A program made the translations under genes and the position numbers. From the NCBI GenBank assembly GCA_022432975.1, contig CM039511.1:47440902-47504901 (forward strand): a stretch of 64,000 nt of DNA, in the 5' to 3' direction. Position 1 is the stretch's first letter. Every line of letters starts with the position of its first letter. Of the stretch, positions 23,996-33,964 are shown one piece after another. The DNA comes from Begonia masoniana. Lineage: Eukaryota > Streptophyta > Magnoliopsida > Cucurbitales > Begoniaceae. The notes under the pieces are model-generated. The model worked only from the letters and a program-made list of their open reading frames with translations, ran no database searches and had not been told where the DNA came from.

Positions 23996-24229
23996 TTTTC
24001 GAGGGCAGAATTCCGATTCTGCCCTCCCTTTATTTTAATTATAATTTATATTAAATATAGTTTTTATTTAATTGTTTTAAATGATTCTAAAGTTAGATTT
24101 CAATTCCGATTTCGATTTTGGTTTCGATTTCGGTTTAGGTTCCGCCTAGAGCTTAATTAAAGATATCAGTTTAAAAAAAAAAAAATAGTACAGGAAATTG
24201 CGGGTACAGTATTAGGGTCGTTACAATTA

Positions 24230-24241
24230 TGGTATCAGAGC
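24230..24241 (+). other. Primer-binding site of the young gag-only element
   Basis: TGGTATCAGAGC lies four bases after the 5' LTR end (24225) and matches the initiator Met tRNA 3' end. A donor-like CTGTAAGTATG (about 24310) and acceptor-like TTATATAG (about 24379) lie between it and the gag ATG, so the leader may also be spliced. Confidence 0.9.
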
Positions 24242-24390
24242 CCCCGGGTTTTAAAATCGGTTCTGTAGACTGCTCGACTGCACAGCTACTACGCGGACAT
24301 TCTTCATCAACTGTAAGTATGTTTATAGCTTTATTTGATTTCTAGTTTCTTAGAATATTTATTTAACTTTTATATAGGAGTTACATAATT

Positions 24391-24864
24391 ATGGTACGTC
24401 CACGAAACGATCGAGATGACAGAGACGATACGATAGACCAATTGAGAGAGTTTATAGCACAACAGTCCCAACATCTTGACCAACAGGCCCGACTTATAGA
24501 TAGCCAATCTCGTCAACTAGAGGCATTAATAAATCGAGAAAGGTCTAGGACCCAAGGGGTGGTTGCTCCTGATGACCATGGTGCAAAGAGGAAGGGCAAG
24601 GAAGAAATAGAACAAAGCCGATCGAAGCGCACACAAGGGACTTCTCGAGGACCACTGTGTCCTAATTGCGAGAGGGAGCATTATGGAAAGTGCAGATTAG
24701 GCACAGAAATGTGCTATAGATGTGGAGTGATTGGCCACTACGTCAGGAGGTGCCCGAAACTGGGTAGGGATCAGAAAAAGGCTGCACCAAGGATAATTGC
24801 CCCGAACGAGGGCGAGAATAATGGCCAACCCTCAGCTGTTTCAGGTATAGTTTTATTTCGGTAG
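24391..24864 (+). CDS. Truncated Gag (157 aa) with zinc knuckle, capsid core missing
   Basis: The N-terminus (MVRPRNDRDDRDDTIDQLRE) and a Gln-rich coiled-coil-like stretch QQSQHLDQQARLID lead directly to a basic linker (KRKGKEEIEQSRSKR), a Cys-rich half motif CPNCEREHYGKC (about residues 90-101) and an intact CCHC knuckle CYRCGVIGHYVRRC (about 109-122). A gypsy Gag usually has roughly 150-250 residues of capsid between N-terminus and knuckle; these are absent. The ATG is the first after the primer site. The frame stops shortly after SAVSGIVLF; a donor-like TTTCAG/GTATAG lies at about 24845. The role is probably RNA binding or packaging, inferred from the knuckle. A diverged relative with the same architecture is at 61885. 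Confidence 0.8.
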   Translation: MVRPRNDRDDRDDTIDQLREFIAQQSQHLDQQARLIDSQSRQLEALINRERSRTQGVVAPDDHGAKRKGKEEIEQSRSKRTQGTSRGPLCPNCEREHYGKCRLGTEMCYRCGVIGHYVRRCPKLGRDQKKAAPRIIAPNEGENNGQPSAVSGIVLFR

Positions 24865-27668
24865 TTAATGAAATAAGAAATATTAGAGTTTAAATTTTGG
24901 GAATATAATTGTGTGATAGGTTGACCTAAGCAAAAAAAAAAAAAAAAATATTTTAGTAACTTAGGTCCACGGGAAGTGGGGAACACCTGGACATGGGTGG
25001 TACTCGAAAGTTTAATTTAAGTAGATGGTTGAAGGGGTATACGATACATTGACTTCTTTTGTAAAGGGGTGGAACAACGCAACGTTGAAGACGCAAATAC
25101 GAAGGAGTGTTCGTATCGACGTGTATCGATGAAGAGAATAAGGGAATTTACTTGGAACTGTGAGGTTAATAAATCTCGAGGCAATAGAGAGATGATGGTT
25201 ATATAAAAAGGCAATGCTCGAGTTCCGAGTTCGGTCAGTCCTTAGGAAATAAGTATATAGTCATAGAAGACTAACCGACGATGATCGACTACTCAATTTG
25301 TGAGTGGAATTTTGACCAACTTTCTATAAGAAGGAGACGTACTAAAGTAGAGAGTAATTAGTAAATAGTAGACACTTCGTGCATTAGGAAGTGTTGAGTG
25401 AAGGTTATGAAGCGGAGGCCTAAGAATTTCGAAGAACTTAGGAACACAAACGTGGTAACCTACTGAAAGGAAGGTTTGGCACTCTAATCAGATGTCGTGT
25501 TTCGAGGTTTAAAGTAGTAGTAGACTGTGGAAGAGATGGCGGTTTAATTGGAGTCGGGGTATGGTTAATACGGTGAGAGTCGAGAGCCACCACAAAATGT
25601 AAGGCTTACGGCCGAGATGGAAGTAGGAACATCGGTGTACAAGGGGAAATAGAGGAGTAAGACTTGAAGATGAAAAAGATTGGAATCGAAGACGTAAACT
25701 CATTTGCAACCAGTTGCAAACCGAAAGATTGTTCGATAAGTCATGGTACGGTAGTCAAGTGGAATAATTAGAACCTTGACTAGAGGGAACGAAAGGATGT
25801 AGACCATCGGTAGCGTTGAGAGGAGTCTGTGTACGACATTTGAGTTAAGTGTGAGAGATTGTTAGATTCAGTGAAGAGTTCAAAATATATATATACTATG
25901 GCGGTTTAATTGGAGTCGGGGTATGGTTAATACGGTGAGAGTCGAGAGCCACAAAATGTAAGGCTTACGGCCGAGATGGAAGTAGGAACATCGGTGTACA
26001 AGGGGAAATAGAGGAGTAAGACTTGAAGATGAAAAAGATTGGAATCGAAGACGTAAACTCATTTTGCAACCAGTTTGCAAACCGAAAGATTGTTCGATAA
26101 GTCATGGTACGGTAGTCAAGTGGAATAATTAGAACTTGACTAGAGGGAACGAAAGGATGTAGACCATCGGGTAGCTTGAGAGGAGTCTGTGTACGACATT
26201 TGAGTTAAGTGTGAGAGATTGTTAGATTCAGTGAAGAGTTCAAAATATATATATATAAAGTTACAAGAAATAGTCTAGAGCAAACCTATAGCGAGACTTA
26301 GGAACTTGACTGTGCTCTAAGTTAATGGAAATTTAAGTTGAACAAATGAGCATATTATAGATAGTATAAGCGTTTCAGTTAGGACACGACGATGGAGCTC
26401 ACTAATGTGACGTAGGATATCATAGAAGGGATACCTTGCGAGACATTGAGAATAAAAATTCTAGTAGGGAATCTCACATTGAAATAGTTATTAGGACCCG
26501 TGAAGTGCCCAAGGAAGAATACAATTTGAATGCTATTGATGCATAAGTCGTATATAAGCATTATTTGAGAAATATAGACTCTGATGGGTGTGGTAGTGAC
26601 TAAGGTTAAAGACAACGAACTTATACGCAAGTTAGTTTGCAACTCCGATGTGTATATATATGTATATGTGTATAAATTGTTATACCCGATGGATGGATAA
26701 GGGTGTAGTGTAGTTGAGATCTAGCGTGAGAGTAAGTATTTAAGAAGACTTTGATAGCGTGAGATGGTTAGGTACGTATTTGATAGACATGAAGTTAAGA
26801 AAGTAGAAACTAAAGAAAACTCAATTCGAGGAGTTGAAGTTAAAATAGAGGGGGATTCAGATTGCAATTTGGGTGTTATGAGGAGTCATTGAACGGTAGT
26901 CAACCCAAATGACGTAGGAGGTTGAAGTTATTTCTAGGATCGAGGATAAGAGACAATCTTTAGTAGAAACAAATCAATAAGTGAGAGAGAGTTTAATGTT
27001 TGGGTGACTAAATGCAAACTAACACGTATTCGGGACGTTAAGTGTGAAGTGCACAGTTAGAGGTCGTTTGGTTAAGACCTAGAGATTTGGTAAGATTTGA
27101 TGCGCGAACTGAAAATGAGGACTACGATTAGAAAGTTTATATAGAAATTCGGTTAGTGTATATCCCGATTGTGGACAGGATCGAGGGAATTGCGTTGAGG
27201 TATGGATTTCAGCCCAGAAATTTGATGAAACTGTAGGCATTCAAATTGACTGGTGTTAGGAAACTTAGATATAGCTCTGATGTAAGGGGACAGCAAAAAG
27301 GAAGACGTCAATAAAGAGTGAATGTTGAAGTTAGTATTAGTAAGAGATTTAATCTGTGAGTGATTAAGTGAAAGTCGAAAGTGGTATACGTTTCGATTAT
27401 GGATTGAGCCAACGAGATTACAGAGAAGTTTAGGTAAATCGGGTGAAAAATTAAAGATTTGATTGTGCTCGATGCTTGAGTAAGGACGTACGCAGTTCAA
27501 TCGAGAGTAGAAAATACGAATGTAACGCTGATGTTGGAGGGTTTTGGTTTAGAATCATGAAGTATAACCGTAAGTACAGGTGATTAATCGGAGTATAAGG
27601 ACGCAAGACGTGAGACGTTAATATCAGGGACTATGAGTGACGACAAATTTTGAGGACAAAATTCTGAA
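24865..27668 (+). other. Non-coding internal region of the young gag-only element
   Basis: About 2.8 kb between the gag stop and the polypurine tract. No protease, RT, RNase H or integrase motif is seen in six frames. It contains a 362-bp tandem duplication (25536-25897 and 25898-26262). The stretch just before the tract (GAGGACAAAATTCTGAATAAGG) resembles the end of the pol-bearing element near 2280-2310, so pol may have been replaced or deleted while the 3' cis-sequences stayed. Confidence 0.7.
25536..26262 (+). repeat. Tandem duplication, two 362-bp copies
   Basis: ATGGCGGTTTAATTGGAGTC starts at 25536 and again at 25898; both copies run to GAGAGATTGTTAGATTCAGT and an AT run. They differ by a few single-base indels (for example ACCACAAAATG versus ACAAAATG). 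The second copy ends in a longer AT dinucleotide tract. Confidence 0.9.
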
Positions 27669-27682
27669 TAAGGAGGGTGGAA

Positions 27683-30544
27683 TGTAATACCCAGCTTGTA
27701 CGGATTTCGGATATAATATATTATATTATTATTTTATTAGATAATGGCATTTTTGGTAAATATGTCAAATCAGGTCCGTTTCACGAAAAGAAAGCGTCAC
27801 TGCGATCCTAACGATTAATAGGAATTTTAAGGAAATTATGGGAATTTTCGGAGATTAAACGCTATATTCCGAGTAATTACCTTTATCGTAATGTAAATGA
27901 CGTTCTCATAAAAATAGCAAACGAGGTCCGAATTGCGAACGGACAGTTTTATTAAATCTCAAATAATAAGTTGGGTATATTGGCAAAATATGGAAATTTG
28001 GGAAAGTCGAATCGCTGGACGATTAACGAACCGAAGAACGAAATCTATAAAGAAAACTCAAGAAGGACAAAATGGTAATTTTGACAAGACAAAATTTAAT
28101 AAAAACAGAAATACTTCTCCTCCATCGACAGAATGCATTTCTTCCTCTCTGTTTCTCATTTTCTCTCGCAAACCCTCTCTGGCCGCCGACGTTTCTCACG
28201 ATCCGACCTCCGGTTCTCTTCCGTTTTTCCTCCGTTCTTCACGTTTCTTCCTCCAATCGACGTTCTAGGTATGTCTCTATAGTTTTAGAACGTTAGATTT
28301 CGAGTTTCGTAACGTTTAAATAATTAGGGTTTCGTTTAGGTTTCGATAAAAATATCGATTTAGGATCCGAAATTAATAGTTTGAGTATGATTGACGATAT
28401 AAAAGACGTATTTGACGTTATTGGACGAAGTTATATCAATTTGTGAAAATGTTAAAATTAGGGCTTTTTGAGATTTTAGGAAAAACTCGTAAATTGAGAA
28501 TTTAGGTGCTGAGCGTAAATTTATCGATTAAATAGCTCAATGAATTGGATTAGAACTTTAGGAAAGTTTCCTTAGTTAAGGTTTTGTGAATTTGGACGAT
28601 CGATAGTTTAAACTCGTTTAACGTCGATATTGTGATTTGCTTCAGACAAACAACGCTTGTGGACGGAGCTTGAGCTGCTTTGGACACGAGGTAAGTTCTC
28701 GTGATTCTTGTTTTGGCCGATTGGCCTATACCGTACTTCGAATGTCGTCTCGAGGAGTTTTGGAGATGCCTTTAGTTAGTTTTGCTCGGTTTGGGTAGCT
28801 AGGTCTTAGGAGCTTATAGTTTATGCTTTTACAGTCATATAGTATTGCTTGTTTACTGTAAATTATTGAACTGTTCACGCATCACTTGTTTTAAGGTAAA
28901 GTATAAAAAAAAATGAATTTCCACACAGAGTTTTAAAGATAACGTAATGCATTGCATCGGCCGAAAGGCTTATCGTTCATTGGCCGCAAGGCTTATCGTG
29001 CATCGGCCGAAAGGCTTATTGATCATTGGCCGTAAGGCTTATTGTGCATTGGCCGTAAGGCTTATTGTGCATTGGCCGAAAGGCGTATTGTATTGGCCGA
29101 AAGGCGTATTGAGCATAGCATTGGCCGAAAGTATTGTCATTGGCCGAAAGGCGTATGAGCATAGCATTGGCCGAAAGGCGTATTGAGCATAGCATTGGCC
29201 GAAAGGCGTATTGAGCATAGCATTGGCCGAAGGCGTATTGTATTGGCCGAAAGGCGTATTGAGCATAGTATTGGCCGAAAGGCGTATTGAGCATAGCATT
29301 GGCCGAAAGGCGTATTGAGCATAGCATTGGCCGAAAGGCGTATTGTATTGGCCGAAAGGCGTATTGAGCATAGTATTGGCCGAAAGGCGTATTGTATTGG
29401 CCGAAAGGCGTATCGTATTGGCCGAAAGGCGTATTGTATTGGCCGAAAGGCGTATTGAGCATTGCATAGTAAGATAAAAATAAAGCATGGTTTATCGAAC
29501 TCATACGCACAGCATGCATTGCATTTACGTAGAGCTTACTGGGATTTCATCTCATAGTGTATTGTATGGTGTAGGTGACCTAGATATCGAGGAACCAGGT
29601 GAGGATGGGATTCCTCCTCCTGAGGCATGATACAGTTGACGAAGGATGGCGGCGGTGGTGTGCTGGCGCAGTCGAGGCTCACCTGACCCGTGGGGATAGT
29701 ATGTATAGATTTTGGGAACGTTTTGGGATAATTGATAGAATATGTATAGGATGTTTAGGTAATGATATTTGTTTTGAAATTCTAGAACTGTTTGGGTAAA
29801 CTGTTTATAGAAATGTTTTGGTTTAAAACAGTTATTTGAACGTTACAGAAATGTTTTTTTAAATGTTATGGATATGCTCGGTTTTAGAGCTTTCCACGCC
29901 ATTTGTTTTTAGGAAGTTTTATCACGTATTGGAATAGTATGTTTGGTGATGATTGGGAATGAAATCGAAAGAATATTGAAGTGTTTAGGGTGCTAGAATG
30001 TGAAGGAGAAGGAGGGAGTTGCTCTCTGGAATCGGATTCCAGAGAGCTGTTTATATGTTTTGCTCTCTGTTGTTTTGCTCTCTGTTGTGAGAAAAGAAAG
30101 GAGAAGGCAAAAATACAGAAGGGGGAGGGAGTGGGTCGCTGCAAAGTGCAGCGACTGGGCGCTGCAAAGAGCAGCGCCCGATCGCTGCAAAGAGCAGCGA
30201 CTGGGCGCTGCAAAGAGCAGCGCCCGATCGCTGCACAATGCAGCGATCGTGCGCGGCATGGTGCAGCGCACACGGCGACCGTGCGCTGCAAATAGCAGCG
30301 CCCGGTCGCTGCTATTTTTCGAGGGTAGAATTTCGATTCTTCCCTCCCTTTATTTTAATTATAATTTATATTAAATATAGTTTTTATTTAATTGTTTTAA
30401 ATGATTCTAAAGTTAGATTTCAATTCCGATTTCGATTTTGGTTTCGATTTCGGTTTAGGTTCCGCCTAGAGTTTAATTAAAGATATCAGTTTAAAAAAAA
30501 AAAAATAGTACGGGAATTGCGGGTACAGTATTAGGGTCGTTACA
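27683..30544 (+). repeat. 3' LTR of the young gag-only gypsy element (2862 bp)
   Basis: Preceded by polypurine tract AATAAGGAGGGTGGAA and followed by CATGA. Outside the minisatellite it differs from the 5' LTR at scattered sites, for example a short insertion near 27740, GTTCTCATA for GTTCTCGTA near 27905, GCTGGACG for GCTAGACG near 28015, and CGCGGCATGG for CGCTGCATGG near 30252. Minisatellite, hairpin (30021-30047) and palindrome cluster (30134-30315) are all present. Confidence 0.93.
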
Positions 30545-33034
30545 CATGACTTGTGGTTAGAACCTAAGTTATCCATTTCACATTCAAGGTTTTAACTTGA
30601 AGTGGTCAGAACGACGTGTATTGAGGACCCAACAACATTCATGGACGCGAAACTAAGACTTACTAATGCGCTTGATGAAGCATTAGAAACCTCACTTCAA
30701 TTGATTTGTTACAAAAGAGTTGAACGTATCAAGCAAATGAGGTTGAGTATTACATGACTTGTGGTTAGAACCTATGTTATCCATTTCACATTCAAGGTTT
30801 GAACTTAAAGTGATTGGAACGACGTGTTTCGAGAAGCCAACAACCTCCATGGACGCGTAACTAAGACTTAGTAATGTGATTGATGAAGCATTAGAAACTT
30901 CACTTCAATCGATTTGTTGCAAAAGAGTTGAACGTATCAAGCAAATGAGGTTGAGTGTTACATGACTTGTGGTTAGAACCTAAGTTATCTATTTCACATT
31001 CAAGGTTTTAACTTGAAGTGATGAGAACGACTTGTATTGAGGACCCAACATCCTTCATGGATGCGTAACTAATACTTATTAATGCGCTTGATGAAGCACA
31101 AGAAACTTCACTTCAATATATTTGTTCCAAAAGAGGTGATGGTATGAAGCAAATGAGGTTGAGAGTTACATGACTTGTGGTTAGAACCTAAGTTATCCAT
31201 TTCACATTCAAGGTTTTAACTTGAAGTGATGAGAACGACGTGTATTGAGGACCCAACAACCTTCATGGACGCGAAACTAAGACTTTGTAATATGCTTGAT
31301 GAAGCATAAGAAACTTCACTTCAATCGATTTGTTCCAAAAGAGTTGAACATATCAAGCAAATGAGGATGAGTTTTACATGACTTGTGGTTAGAACCTAAG
31401 TTATCCATTTCACATTCATGGTTTTAACTTGAAGTGATGAGAACGACTTGTATTGAGGACCCAAGATCCTTCATGGATGCGTAACTTATACTTATTAATG
31501 CGCTTGATGAAGCATAAGAAACTTCACTTCAATTGATTTGTTCCAAAAGAGTTGATCGTATGAAGCAAATGAGGTTGAGTGTTACATGACTTGTGGTTAG
31601 AACCTAAGTTATCCATTTCACAATAATGTTTTTAACTTGAATTGATTAGAACGACGTGTATTGAGGACCCAACAACCTTCATGGACGCGTAACTAAGACA
31701 TAGTAATGCGCTTGATGAAACATTAGAAACTTCACTTCAATCGATTTGTTCCAAAATAGTTGAACGTATCAAGCAAATGAGGTTGAGTGTTACATGACTT
31801 GTGGTTTGAACCTAAGTTATCCATTTCACATTCAAGATTTTAACTTGAAGTGATGAGAACGACGTGTATTGAGGACCCAACAACCTTCATAGACGCGTAA
31901 CTATGACTTAGTAATGCGCTTGATCAAGCATAAGAAACTTCACTTCAATTGATTTGTTCCAAAAGAGTTGATCGTATGAAGCAAATGAGGTTGAGTGTCA
32001 CATGACTTGTGGTTAGAACCTAAGTTATACAATTCACATTCAAGGTTTTAACTTGAAGTGATCAGAACGACGTGTATTGAGGACCCAACAAACTTCATGG
32101 ACGCGAAATTAAGACTTAGTAATGCGCTTGATGAAGCATTAGAAACTTCACTTCAATCGATTTGTTACAAAAGAGTTGAACGTATGAAGCAAATGAGGTT
32201 GAGTGTTACATGACTTGTGGTTAGAACCTATGTTATCTATTTCGCATTCAAGGTTTTAACTTGAAGTGATGAGAACGACTTGTATTGAGGACCCAACATC
32301 CTTCTTGGATGCGTAACTAATACTTATTAATGCGCTTGATAAAGCATAAGAAACTTAACTTCAATTGATTTGTTCCAAAAGAGTTGATCGTATGAAGCAA
32401 AAGAGGTGAGTGTTACATGACTTGTGGTTAGAACCTAAGTTATCCATTTCACATTCAAGGTTTTAACTTGAAGTGATCAGAACGACGTGTAGTGAGGACC
32501 CAACAACCTTCATGGACGCGAAACTAAGACTTAGTAATGCGCTTGGTAGCATTAGACCTTCACTTCAATCGATTTGTTACAAAAGAGTTAACGTAGCAAG
32601 CAAATGAGGTTTGAGTGTTACATGACTTGTTGTTAGAACCTAAGTTATCAATTTCACATTCAAGGTTTTAACTTTAATTGATAGAAGGACGTGTATTGAG
32701 GACCCAACAACCTTCATGGACGCGTCATAAGACTTAGTAATATGCTGATGAAGCCTAAGAACTTCACTTCAATCGATTTGTTCCAAAGAGTTGATCGTAT
32801 CAAGCAATGAGGTTGAGGTGATACTGGACTTTGTGGTTAGAACCAAAGGTTATCCATTTCACATTCAAGTTTTAACTTGAAGTGTGAGAACACGTGTATT
32901 GAGGACCCAACAACCTTCGACGAGTAACTAAGACTTAGAAATGCACTTGATGGAGCATTAGAAACTTCACTTCAATCGGTTTGTTCCAAAGAGTTTAACG
33001 TATCAGCAAATGAGGTGATGTACATGGACTTTTT
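30545..33034 (+). repeat. 208-bp satellite array, block 4 (about 12 monomers), decaying toward the gap
   Basis: Continues the array in phase after the CATGA duplication. From about 32530 to the gap, single-base insertions and deletions become frequent and monomers shorten, unlike the substitution-type variation earlier. This suggests lower base quality next to the gap, or real decay. Confidence 0.93.
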
Positions 33035-33134
33035 NNNNNNNNNNNNNNNNNNNNNNNNNNNNNNNNNNNNNNNNNNNNNNNNNNNNNNNNNNNNNNNNNN
33101 NNNNNNNNNNNNNNNNNNNNNNNNNNNNNNNNNN
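33035..33134. other. Assembly gap, 100 N
   Basis: Exactly 100 Ns, a standard placeholder of unknown true length, so distance across it is not known. Confidence 0.99.
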
Positions 33135-33964
33135 ATTTTGCATTGATGTCATTACATCTCAATCACCGCGGAGATAGCCCACTCCCATACCCCTCCTCAT
33201 CAATTAATCTAAGTTGTAAATTCTTAATATCATTTTCATCTAGATACTTGCCAGCTCTGGATTTAGTTTATTAAATTTCTGCTAATTGTACATACTAACG
33301 GTACCTCACAATCTAAACATTCCCTAGTAAGTCTTACATCTTAAACTCAACATTTATCCCGATTGCTCATATTTTAAACCCAAAAGAATTCATCATTTCT
33401 TACTTCAGTATCTTCTACCAAGTACTCACCCAAGTACGGTTCACGTTTCTTCTCCGCACACAGGTTAAATAAACCCCAAAAACATGAACTTCTAATTTTT
33501 TAGGCGGTTCAAAAACACTGTTCTAGATAGCTAGAGTATTGGGTTTTACGTTAAATCCCAACTCTGTCTAGCCGTCTCTTTAGTCGAGAAAAATTCGCAA
33601 GCCTAAGTGTTTACTCTCTTGATCGCTTTAACTTCATCATAGTCGCCTCTTATAGTAGTCGGCCGTAAATCTGGTCGTGATTAACAATCGCCTTAATTGA
33701 TTAGGTCTCTCCAAGTCGATACTGATCTCCTAAAGATCGGTCAAACTTTGTATCATGAGTCTTCCTTTCGTATGACTTAACCTTTCATTGTTATCCCCTC
33801 AATAATTAGATCTAAATTCACTTTGGAATATTCGTTTTCACCTAGGTATTCAAGCTTCACATAGATCTCACGATCTACAAGGCTCGGATATATTTTGTTT
33901 TAGTGCTTATGAGCATATGTAAACCTTGCAAATTTAGAGATCCTTCAATAGGTTTACACAAAAG
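33135..33964 (-). mobile_element. Degraded retroelement internal fragment (tentative)
   Basis: About 830 bp of non-satellite sequence with no coding frame. Read on the minus strand it has the style of the non-coding internal region of the gag-only gypsy elements, with stretches such as GAGTAAACACTTAGG comparable to AGTAGACACTTCGTGC near 25365. The assignment rests on weak visual similarity. Confidence 0.35.

Larger units (their letters stand above)
21396..24225 (+). repeat. 5' LTR of the young gag-only gypsy element (2830 bp)
   Basis: Starts TGTAATACCCAGC and ends GTCGTTACA. In order it holds a U3 with TATA-like TCTATAAAG (about 21751), a CT-rich leader, exon-like blocks 21843-21978, 22356-22400 and 23255-23310, a GGCCGAAAGGC minisatellite (22655-23145), a perfect 12-bp-arm hairpin GCTCTCTGGAAT/ATTCCAGAGAGC (23701-23727), a cluster of CGCTGC/GCAGCG palindromes (23814-23995) and an A-rich end. 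Confidence 0.92.
21396..30544 (+). mobile_element. Young non-autonomous gypsy element with gag only (9149 bp)
   Basis: Near-identical LTRs (21396-24225 and 27683-30544), a primer-binding site, a polypurine tract and an exact CATGA target duplication (21391-21395 and 30545-30549) define a complete insertion into the satellite. Between the LTRs there are only 3.46 kb: one short gag frame and about 2.8 kb with no protease, RT or integrase motif on either strand. LTR differences are few outside the minisatellite, so it is the most recent complete insertion here. Replication must depend on an autonomous relative. Confidence 0.93.

Noticed and set aside
23564..24160. Cys/Ala/Arg-rich frames over the CGCTGC palindromes (also 29884-30480 and 47613-47867)
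   Set aside because: Frames on both strands follow the palindromic repeat; compositionally forced.
24230..24241. tRNA gene at the TGGTATCAGAGC sites
   Set aside because: Only a 12-nt primer match next to an LTR; no cloverleaf or internal promoter.
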